A DNA stretch of 21,689 nucleotides from Candidatus Peribacteria bacterium. Its GTDB lineage: Bacteria; Patescibacteriota; Gracilibacteria; UBA1369; GCA-2718715. Location: positions 1 to 21,689 of the forward strand of contig CALQZM010000008.1 of NCBI GenBank assembly GCA_943349385.1, written 5' to 3'. Shown here piece after piece: positions 4,847 through 11,836 of this stretch. Position numbers and translations under genes: made by a program. How positions within the stretch are numbered: position 1 is the stretch's first letter; each line of letters opens with the position of its first letter. The notes under the pieces were generated by a model. The model was not told the origin of the DNA. It made no database searches and worked only from the letters and a program-made list of their open reading frames with translations.

Positions 4847-7753
4847 ATGCAGAAATTAAATCCTTTCAAACTATTGGGACTAGGTTTAGTTTTTATGTCC
4901 TTTTTTGGTATTGCAGGAACTTCGCTTGCAGCTAGTATTAGCAAAACAACAGAAAGTTCTGTAAGAGAAACAAAAAATATTTTTACCGGAGTTATACTTG
5001 AATACTCAGAAACGAAAAGTAGCGACGACACTATTGAAATTGAAATGCGCTTTAAAGATGGCCTTACGATGTCGGACTGGGTTCATATTGAAAGCAATAA
5101 CGATTTTAAATCTGCCAAAGGTACAACAGACAGCTTAATCAATACTAATCCTACTAATAAATATGAGTATAGAGTTAATATTATTGCGGGACCAGATTTA
5201 ATAAAGCCAAAAGTAGATAATTTAAAATTTACTTTTATTAATCCAAAAGCTGGAACTTCCGAAGAATTAGCAGGCACTCCAAGCGATACACCGGTGAATT
5301 TAATTGCTGCCTCTGGTACTACTGCCAAAAAAAAAGTAAAAGTAATTTCTAGAAAAGCCTGGGGCGCAAATGATAGCTATAATTATATTACGGGTAGTTC
5401 GGCATCATTAAGTAGTTCGAGCGATGAAGATAGATCAGTGGTTAGTAGTGAGGACCCAGATATAGATAAAGTAGTCAGTAAAGAAAATGGCTATGATTTG
5501 TTATGGCCATATGAATATATGAAACAAGTTAGAATGATTGTAGTTCATCATACGGCAAGCACTAGTGATTTAGATGATCCAGAGCAAGCCATTCGAAATA
5601 TTCAATATTATCATGCAGAAAAAAGAGGCTGGGGAGATATTGGCTACAATTACATTATTGATCAAGATGGAAACATCTACGAAGGTAGAAAAGGTGGCGA
5701 AAAAGTAGTAGGTGGACATTCCCTTGCAGTTAATCAGACTAGTATTGGGATTTCGGTATTAGGGAATTTTGAGACACAAAAAGTTCCTAAAGCGGTGGCG
5801 GTAGCAATAACTAATTTAGCCTCTGAGAAAGCAAATTTATACGGATTAAATGTTAAAAAATCTGTAAAATATGGTAATACAGAGTATCCTGTTTTTGGCG
5901 GGCATAAAGATAATGGCAAAACTGCTTGCCCAGGCAAGAATCTATATACTGCTCTACCAAACATTAAAAACTTAATCGCCAAAGGTGGCCTACAAAAAAA
6001 TACTACTGTTGTGGTTGATAAAAAGAATTTAGCAACAGAAGATCTTGCATTTGAAGACGTGAATCCACTAAGAGATGAGATTGAAGTAGAGCCAGGTGTA
6101 ACTAAAAAAATCCAGATTAAATTAAAAAATCTTGGTAAAAAATCTTGGGATAAAGCAACAAGTTATTTAGCGTTTTATGATTCTACCGAATACCAGAATG
6201 CGCTTAAGTTTAAAACTTTAAGTACTAATAATTCATTGGTTGGATTCTTAAAGGAAACGAGTGTAAAACCAGGGAAAACTGGTACTTTTGAAATCGAGTT
6301 AACTGGTGGGCTTGAATCTGGTATGCAAAATATTCTAGTTAGGGCAGTACTAAATTCAGTAGTTAAAAGTAACTCCCCTATTAATATACCAATTTATGTT
6401 TCAGAAGGAGAATTTAGATTTAATATTACAACTAAAAAATTTGTTAGCTTAGAATTGAATCCTGGTGAAACTAAAACAGTTGAATTTACTATAAAAAATA
6501 CGAGTAATTTTATTTGGAATAAGACTAATACGACTTCGCTTGGGATTATTAGTCCTAAAGATTCTGTTTCTCAGATTCTAGAAGGAAATCCGAATGCTAG
6601 AATTAGTAAAATTGGTACTGCTGAAATAAAACCAAATGGTTCTCAAAAAGTAGCTCTAAAAGTGAAGGCGCCAGTAATTCCTGGTAATTATGTTGAATCT
6701 TATGCGCCGGTAATTGATGCAGTTAGTTGGTTTGAAAAAGATACGCCATTCACTATAAATCTTAAGGTTAAAGGCAGTTCTAAAACAGTAGCTAAAAAGT
6801 CCAAAGATATTAAAACCACCTCTCCTAAGCCTACCAAATCAGAGTCTTTTAAAACTGTTAAAATTGCAGCTACAGACTCTAAACTTGGGCCCGAAATAAG
6901 AATCCATATATCGAATTTCAATCAAGATAAAGCTGAGGTTACGGTTACAGAAGATGCTAATCTAATTCTAGACGGAGTTAATATTGGAACTTTAGAAAAA
7001 GGGAAAAGAGCCAATATTGAAAAATCTACCAATGAAAATTTGAGTATTTTATTTGGCTCGGTTTCAAAAGTTGGGAAAATACTCGAAATTAAAACTAGTG
7101 CAGAAAATATTAATACAATTTCAAATTTCGAGAATCGTCCGACTTGGAACAAGGATTTAAATGATAATCAATATAGAGGAAGTCTAGAATTCAGAAATAT
7201 TAGTTCAAAACTTTATGCAATTAATGTGCTTCCGCTTGAATACTATATTCGTGGACTTGCCGAAATTTCAAATGGAGATAATGTTGAAAAAATAAAAACT
7301 ATTATAGTAGCAGGACGAAGTTATGCTTACTACTACTTAACTGAAGGTAAAGGTAAAAAGTTCAAAGATAGGCCGTATGATTTAGATGATAGTCCTGATC
7401 GAACTCAAAAGTATTTAGGCTATGGATACGAACTTAGATCCCCTAAAGTTACCAAAGCAATTAAAGAAACTGCTGGTGAAGTATTAATGTATAAAAAGAA
7501 ATCGGTTGTAATTCCTTATTTCAACCAAAGTGATGGACGTACTAGAAGTGCCAAAGAGGTTTGGGGTTGGAGCGACGCACCATATTTGGTGTCGGTAGAT
7601 GATAAGAATTGTAAGACTGCTACTAAATTATTAGGCCATGGGGTGGGGATCTCTGGGTGCGGAGCGACAGGAATGGCCGAAGCTGGCTTTGGACATCAAG
7701 AAATTTTAAAATATTATTTAAATGGTATTGAAATAACAAAAGCCTATGAATAA
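4847..7753 (+). CDS. Exported amidase (PGRP/amidase_2) fused to a SpoIID lytic domain
   Basis: A 968-residue secreted, multidomain cell wall hydrolase. Residues 1-29 are a signal peptide ending in SLAAS. Residues 160-380 are a peptidoglycan-recognition/amidase_2 zinc amidase. Its metal ligands are H234 (VVHHTA), H353 (FGGHKD) and C361 (TACPG), with the catalytic tyrosine Y267 (DIGYNYII). About 400-520 and 525-640 are two immunoglobulin-like modules (each with EPG or NPG, then a KN(L/T) strand). About 650-690 is a basic, Ser/Thr-rich linker. Residues 690-965 are a SpoIID domain, with LPLEYYIRGLAEIS at 796-808 and likely catalytic E806. SpoIID cuts glycan strands that have lost their stem peptides, the product of an amidase, so the two activities may act in sequence. 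It heads the operon and overlaps tsaB by 8 bases. No sporulation gene is nearby, so a role in division or wall remodelling is inferred. Confidence 0.93.
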   Translation: MQKLNPFKLLGLGLVFMSFFGIAGTSLAASISKTTESSVRETKNIFTGVILEYSETKSSDDTIEIEMRFKDGLTMSDWVHIESNNDFKSAKGTTDSLINTNPTNKYEYRVNIIAGPDLIKPKVDNLKFTFINPKAGTSEELAGTPSDTPVNLIAASGTTAKKKVKVISRKAWGANDSYNYITGSSASLSSSSDEDRSVVSSEDPDIDKVVSKENGYDLLWPYEYMKQVRMIVVHHTASTSDLDDPEQAIRNIQYYHAEKRGWGDIGYNYIIDQDGNIYEGRKGGEKVVGGHSLAVNQTSIGISVLGNFETQKVPKAVAVAITNLASEKANLYGLNVKKSVKYGNTEYPVFGGHKDNGKTACPGKNLYTALPNIKNLIAKGGLQKNTTVVVDKKNLATEDLAFEDVNPLRDEIEVEPGVTKKIQIKLKNLGKKSWDKATSYLAFYDSTEYQNALKFKTLSTNNSLVGFLKETSVKPGKTGTFEIELTGGLESGMQNILVRAVLNSVVKSNSPINIPIYVSEGEFRFNITTKKFVSLELNPGETKTVEFTIKNTSNFIWNKTNTTSLGIISPKDSVSQILEGNPNARISKIGTAEIKPNGSQKVALKVKAPVIPGNYVESYAPVIDAVSWFEKDTPFTINLKVKGSSKTVAKKSKDIKTTSPKPTKSESFKTVKIAATDSKLGPEIRIHISNFNQDKAEVTVTEDANLILDGVNIGTLEKGKRANIEKSTNENLSILFGSVSKVGKILEIKTSAENINTISNFENRPTWNKDLNDNQYRGSLEFRNISSKLYAINVLPLEYYIRGLAEISNGDNVEKIKTIIVAGRSYAYYYLTEGKGKKFKDRPYDLDDSPDRTQKYLGYGYELRSPKVTKAIKETAGEVLMYKKKSVVIPYFNQSDGRTRSAKEVWGWSDAPYLVSVDDKNCKTATKLLGHGVGISGCGATGMAEAGFGHQEILKYYLNGIEITKAYE

Positions 7754-8420
7754 CTTGATCCTTGGAATCAATACGGCAACTCAAACCAGTGAAATATTTT
7801 TATACGATATTAATATTGGTAAAATAATTGCTTCGTATGTATTTGAAGGTAAACAAAATGAGTCAGAGATTTTGCTTCCGAAAATTTTGGCTATGTTTAA
7901 CACGAGAAATAGGAACTTAGCCGACTTGCATAGTGTAGTAGTTGTGAATGGCCCTGGGAGCTTTGTATCTTTAAGAGTTGGGGTTATTACTGCGAATACA
8001 ATTTTGAATAATTTAAAGGGACTCAACGCTTATGTGCTGACCACCTTTGATTTGTTAAAACATAGCTTTAGTAATTATAAAAAGGTTCACGAAAATGAAA
8101 ATACTGAGATAATTATATATGCCGGTGGAAATCAAGTTTTTAGACAAAAAAATCCGTTTCAAAATACTGAAATTGAAACAGTAGAATTTGACGCTAGCTA
8201 TTATAAAAATAAAGACATGAATTTAATATGTGATTTACCAGAAAAACTCAAACTTAAGATTGGTGATATAGACGATTCGGTAAAGATTATTGAACGAAAA
8301 CCGTTTGACGAAGTGTTTATTCACTTAATAAAAAATGGACTACTCGATAGCTATAGATTTGAAGAAAAAACAATATTACCAAATTACATTAAAGAACCTT
8401 CCATTACGATAAAGACTTAG
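7746..8420 (+). CDS. tsaB: tRNA threonylcarbamoyladenosine biosynthesis protein TsaB
   Basis: A 224-residue ASKHA-fold TsaB, the partner that supports TsaD in forming t6A at position 37 of ANN-decoding tRNAs. The N-terminus LGINTATQTSEIFLY matches the family's first strand ('LaidTS'). The signature GPGSFVSLRVG at 69-79 corresponds to GPGSFTGLRIG, with VS in place of TG. The C-terminal half is divergent, as is usual for TsaB, which is degenerate as an enzyme. Length is typical (about 220-230). The start overlaps the previous stop as ATGAATAA (7746-7753), suggesting coupled translation. tsaD, tsaE and tsaC are not in the window. Confidence 0.88.
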   Translation: MNNLILGINTATQTSEIFLYDINIGKIIASYVFEGKQNESEILLPKILAMFNTRNRNLADLHSVVVVNGPGSFVSLRVGVITANTILNNLKGLNAYVLTTFDLLKHSFSNYKKVHENENTEIIIYAGGNQVFRQKNPFQNTEIETVEFDASYYKNKDMNLICDLPEKLKLKIGDIDDSVKIIERKPFDEVFIHLIKNGLLDSYRFEEKTILPNYIKEPSITIKT

Positions 8421-8422
8421 TA

Positions 8423-8428
8423 TATAAT
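8423..8428 (+). promoter_or_regulatory. Possible internal -10 box before the small membrane protein
   Basis: A consensus TATAAT just after the tsaB stop would place a start near 8435, 18 bases before ATG 8453. I see no convincing -35, so this internal promoter is tentative. Confidence 0.3.
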
Positions 8429-8452
8429 GGGGCTGTTTTAAGTGCTAAAATT

Positions 8453-8656
8453 ATGAAAGAACGAACATATAAAGAGTGGATTAATTTTTTTATTACAGTT
8501 AATTTAGGATTATTTAGCTTGTTAATGTTATTAGTACCGGCTTATCCTTGGTGGTTTTTTGCTATATTAACTTTTTTGTCGGCCTATATTGGTCCTCATA
8601 TTCTTGGCAGTAAAGGATCACGAAGTGTAAAATCCTCTAATCGTCCTCGAATTTAA
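8453..8656 (+). CDS. Small membrane protein with two helices
   Basis: A 67-residue protein of unknown function. After a short polar start (MKERTYKEW) there are two hydrophobic helices, about 10-29 and 33-50, separated by a PAYPWW turn. A basic, Ser-rich tail follows (about 53-67). It lies inside an operon, and its TAA (8654-8656) shares one base with the rsmI ATG (8656), which argues that it is a real translated gene. I see no family motif. A membrane anchor or assembly factor is possible but unsupported. Confidence 0.7.
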   Translation: MKERTYKEWINFFITVNLGLFSLLMLLVPAYPWWFFAILTFLSAYIGPHILGSKGSRSVKSSNRPRI

Positions 8657-9345
8657 TGTTATATATTGTTGCAACTCCAATTGGAAATTTACAAGATATA
8701 ACTTTGAGAGCTATAGAAACTTTAAAAAAAGTTGATTTTGTGGCTGCTGAAGATACTAGAGTAACTGGGATTTTACTGAAACATTTTCAAATTGATTCTA
8801 AGCAAATATCTTTTCATAGTCACTCCAACGATAAAAAATTATTTGAAATTGTAGATTTAATTAAAGCGGGCAACGATGTTGCTTTAGTTAGTGATGCGGG
8901 TACACCTGGGATTTCGGATCCGTCTTTCAAATTAATTACGGAATGTATTAGACAAGGAATCGAAGTAGTTCCAATCCCTGGAGTTTCGGCTTTAGTGACT
9001 GCCTTATCGGTATCTGGTGCGCCCATAGATAAGTTTACTTATTTAGGATTTTTGCCTTTGAAAAAAGGACGGCAAACAGTTTTAAAAAGCATGGCGGCAG
9101 AGCCGAGAACTATGGTTATTTATGAATCAGTCCACCGAATTAATAAGACCTTATCTGAACTACGAGAATTTTTAAGTAATAGATATGTTTGCGTCGGCAG
9201 AGAAATGACTAAAATGTTCGAAGAATATTATAAAGGAACTTTAGATGAAGCTGTGGCCCATTTTAAAGGAAAAGTTCCAAAAGGAGAATTTACAATCGTA
9301 ATTGCCCCAGAAGGTTATAATTTAGCCCACAATGCTAATGACTAG
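8656..9345 (+). CDS. rsmI: 16S rRNA (cytidine1402-2'-O)-methyltransferase
   Basis: A 229-residue tetrapyrrole-methylase-fold enzyme that transfers a methyl group from SAM to the 2'-O of C1402 in the decoding centre of 16S rRNA. Family motifs are clear: TPIGNLQDITLRA at 7-19, AEDTRVTGILL at 31-41, SDAGTPGISDP at 79-89, PIPGVSALVTALSVSG at 106-121, and GFLPLKKGR near 131-139. It is shorter than the E. coli protein (about 286), lacking the C-terminal extension, which is common in reduced genomes. ATG 8656 overlaps the upstream stop (TAATG). Its own TAG overlaps the following pilin gene. Confidence 0.95.
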   Translation: MLYIVATPIGNLQDITLRAIETLKKVDFVAAEDTRVTGILLKHFQIDSKQISFHSHSNDKKLFEIVDLIKAGNDVALVSDAGTPGISDPSFKLITECIRQGIEVVPIPGVSALVTALSVSGAPIDKFTYLGFLPLKKGRQTVLKSMAAEPRTMVIYESVHRINKTLSELREFLSNRYVCVGREMTKMFEEYYKGTLDEAVAHFKGKVPKGEFTIVIAPEGYNLAHNAND

Positions 9346-10027
9346 TAAATCTGGATTCACCTTAATTGAGCTACTCGTGGCAATTACCGTAATTGGAATT
9401 TTATCAGTAGGGTCGTTTACAAATTTTAAAAGTATTCAGACAAGATCGATTTTTCAAACCAACCTAAATAGAATCCATACTAATTTAGTCCAAATAAAGA
9501 ATAGTGCCTTTAATGAACGAATTGGATCCCCAACTCTAGATTCAGGCACTGATGCAACTGAAGTAATTAAACTAGAAGCTAAATATGTAGCCCAATTTGA
9601 ATTTGACGACACCGATCTACCAGATGAATTACTTACTGATAGTAAAATTTTAACTAATGCAAAATTCTTTTATAATTTAGATGGCACCGATGTATACGAT
9701 GAAGAAAATAGCAATCTGCTGCTTGAATTAGACAACCAAATTAATAATTCTAATAACTTGATTATTGATGAATTTTTATATTTACCGACAGATGCTGCGG
9801 ATGATGGATTCCTTACAATACCTGACCAATCTTTTCAAATTATTTTTGATGCCGAAACAAAACAATGTGACTTCAAGTCTGATGGAATAGATTTAACTGG
9901 ATCAAACTTAATAAAAATCCCGCTAAAAATTAGAGTCGAACAAGATGATATTCGCCCAATTAGATATTTATACCTACATAAAAAATCCTGCTTACCTGAG
10001 ATCCTAACCGAAGATATGAATGTTTAA
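9338..10027 (+). CDS. Type IV pilin-like protein 1 (prepilin N-terminus)
   Basis: A 229-residue pilin or pseudopilin. It starts with a short leader ending in SKSG, then the prepilin signature FTLIELLVAITVIGILSVGS. This shows cleavage after Gly, N-methylated Phe and the conserved Glu at +5, all within a hydrophobic helix used for membrane storage and filament assembly. The rest is an acidic, Asn- and Asp-rich globular domain with two Cys near its end (KQCDFK and KSCLPE), a possible disulfide loop like the D-region of pilins. I chose ATG 9338 over ATG 9332 because it recreates the 8-base start/stop overlap (ATGACTAG) seen at two other junctions in this operon. It is the first of three consecutive pilin-like genes. 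No prepilin peptidase or assembly ATPase is in the window. Confidence 0.85.
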   Translation: MTSKSGFTLIELLVAITVIGILSVGSFTNFKSIQTRSIFQTNLNRIHTNLVQIKNSAFNERIGSPTLDSGTDATEVIKLEAKYVAQFEFDDTDLPDELLTDSKILTNAKFFYNLDGTDVYDEENSNLLLELDNQINNSNNLIIDEFLYLPTDAADDGFLTIPDQSFQIIFDAETKQCDFKSDGIDLTGSNLIKIPLKIRVEQDDIRPIRYLYLHKKSCLPEILTEDMNV

Positions 10028-10643
10028 AAAAGCCTATTCAATAATGGAAGCTATGATTGCGATTGCAGTATTAAGCTCAGTAACTATTGTGGCCCTTAAT
10101 ACGATTACCAATGCTGCGGATACTGAAAGTTTGAATAAAGATTATATGAGTGCTTTGATGCTAATTGATTCTGGGGCGCAAGAAGTTTTAGGACTTTACA
10201 AAAATAATCTCGAAAAATTTGGCGTCCCCAATGAAGCAGCCTGTGGCTTAAATATTGCTCTTACTGCAACCACGTTCTCAGACTGCAATCCAAATAGTGC
10301 GACACAGTCATTATATAATAGCAGTTATATTGTTTATTTAGATCCTGCTGATCAAATAATAAAAGCTACTCAAACTGTAGGGGGTACATTTACTGAAGAA
10401 AATATTACTAATGACTACCTTGTGTATGAAGCACCAATTGGAAATGGTGACTTTTTATTAACTCAAAATGCGGGAATTGATCCATTATCTAAACCTACCC
10501 GATACTTTAGGAAGTTAAACGTAAATAATACCCCAAATGGAACTAGTACTGATGTAGCAATAAATATTCAAGTAGCCTTTCAAAAAAAAGGTGGTAAATA
10601 CAGTATTCAAGAAAAAACTATAAATTTAACTTTAGGAGAATAA
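10020..10643 (+). CDS. Type IV pilin-like protein 2 (PilV-like)
   Basis: A 207-residue pilin-like protein. The leader MFKKA precedes YSIMEAMIAIAVLSSVTIVA, so the cleavage-site residue is Ala rather than Gly and the mature residue 1 is Tyr. The Glu at +5 is kept. Ala at this site is tolerated in some minor pilins. The MEAMIAIAVLS pattern resembles PilV/GspI-type minor pilins. The globular part has two Cys (AACGLN and SDCNPN). The start overlaps the previous stop as ATGTTTAA (10020-10027). Its own TAA is directly followed by the next ATG, and its last codons contain an AGGAG that can serve the next gene as a Shine-Dalgarno site. Confidence 0.8.
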   Translation: MFKKAYSIMEAMIAIAVLSSVTIVALNTITNAADTESLNKDYMSALMLIDSGAQEVLGLYKNNLEKFGVPNEAACGLNIALTATTFSDCNPNSATQSLYNSSYIVYLDPADQIIKATQTVGGTFTEENITNDYLVYEAPIGNGDFLLTQNAGIDPLSKPTRYFRKLNVNNTPNGTSTDVAINIQVAFQKKGGKYSIQEKTINLTLGE

Positions 10644-11828
10644 ATGAGAAAAGGATTTAGTTTATTAGAATTATTAGTGGCCATCACAATTTTTGGAGTG
10701 GTAAGTACTGTAACTACAAATGCTTATATTACTAGTTTTAAGGCTGAACAACGATCGCAACTGCAAAATTCGGTGATGTTAGACGCTAAATATATTATGG
10801 ATTTGATTACGACTCAAATTGAGTCTGGTAAAGTTGATTTTGAAGAATATTTTAATCAATGTGTAATTCATGGGACTTGTCCTAAAGTAGAAATCGAAGA
10901 CGAAGGTGATTTACCAGATGAAGCTGATCAGTTAACTAAAGTTTACGGTATTAACTATGGACTTTATAACTGGCAATTTTACTATAGCGGTACAACAACC
11001 CCTGATGGTTCAACTGCTGATGGATATGGTGATCTATGCGAAAAAGAAGCTGACCAGTTTTTTAGAATCCCTAACGTTGATTGTGCAACAGGCCCACTCC
11101 CCTTCGCTGAAGATGCACCAACAGGTGTAAATCCTCAAAAATTAGTAGAAGATCCTGATGATCAAGCTAGTATTGATTCCGTAAAGAACTTAAACTCAGC
11201 AACATGCGCTACGAATTATCAAAATTTTGACGGGACTCAAACTTCAAGCATGAGTGACCCTTGCCCTCCAAGTTTAACTTTAAGTGATTTTACTTTTAAT
11301 GAGCTGTATTTAATTGATTCCGATGAAACTACCAAAACAATTATTGGACGAGAAAAAATAACAGATTCAGACTTTGCAGTTTCATTAATTCGATTAGTTG
11401 AGAAAAAAGATCCAACAAGCGTTGGCACAGGTAATTACCCGGTCAAAGTGTTTGAGTGCGAAACTGGATTTGAATGTACAAACGATACAGCACTAGGAAA
11501 TTTCGCAGATGGAATTAACGAGGTGATATTGCCTACTCCGAATAGATATGATTTTTACAATTATTCAGACGGTAAAAATATATTTAAAGATTTCGTACCG
11601 ATTTCTCCGCTTAAAATTAACATTAAAAAACTTAGCTTTTTGATTGCCCCAATCGAAGATCCGACTTTAGCCTATCGAGAAGGAATCAAAATTTACCCTC
11701 AAGTAACTATAATTTTAGAAGTTGAACCATCTAATACTTTTAGATTGCCTTTTTTTTCTCGTAATTTTAACTTAAAATTGCAAAAGACTGTATCAACTTA
11801 TTCTGCTCAGGCTGCAGATCTTAATTAA
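10644..11828 (+). CDS. Type IV pilin-like protein 3 (PilW/GspJ-like, Cys-rich)
   Basis: A 394-residue pilin-like protein. The leader MRKG is followed by FSLLELLVAITIFGVVSTVT, giving Gly cleavage, Phe +1 and Glu +5. Order and N-terminus resemble PilW/GspJ-type minor pilins, but it is much longer than those, with a large acidic extracellular domain. That domain has eight cysteines in near pairs: NQCVIHGTCPK; DLC with VDCATG; SATC with SDPC; and FECETGFEC. This suggests up to four disulfides. It begins right after the stop of pilin 2, with AGGAG 5 bases before ATG, one of the few Shine-Dalgarno sites in this window. leuS starts 8 bases after its stop. Confidence 0.82.
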   Translation: MRKGFSLLELLVAITIFGVVSTVTTNAYITSFKAEQRSQLQNSVMLDAKYIMDLITTQIESGKVDFEEYFNQCVIHGTCPKVEIEDEGDLPDEADQLTKVYGINYGLYNWQFYYSGTTTPDGSTADGYGDLCEKEADQFFRIPNVDCATGPLPFAEDAPTGVNPQKLVEDPDDQASIDSVKNLNSATCATNYQNFDGTQTSSMSDPCPPSLTLSDFTFNELYLIDSDETTKTIIGREKITDSDFAVSLIRLVEKKDPTSVGTGNYPVKVFECETGFECTNDTALGNFADGINEVILPTPNRYDFYNYSDGKNIFKDFVPISPLKINIKKLSFLIAPIEDPTLAYREGIKIYPQVTIILEVEPSNTFRLPFFSRNFNLKLQKTVSTYSAQAADLN

Positions 11829-11836
11829 AATTAGGT

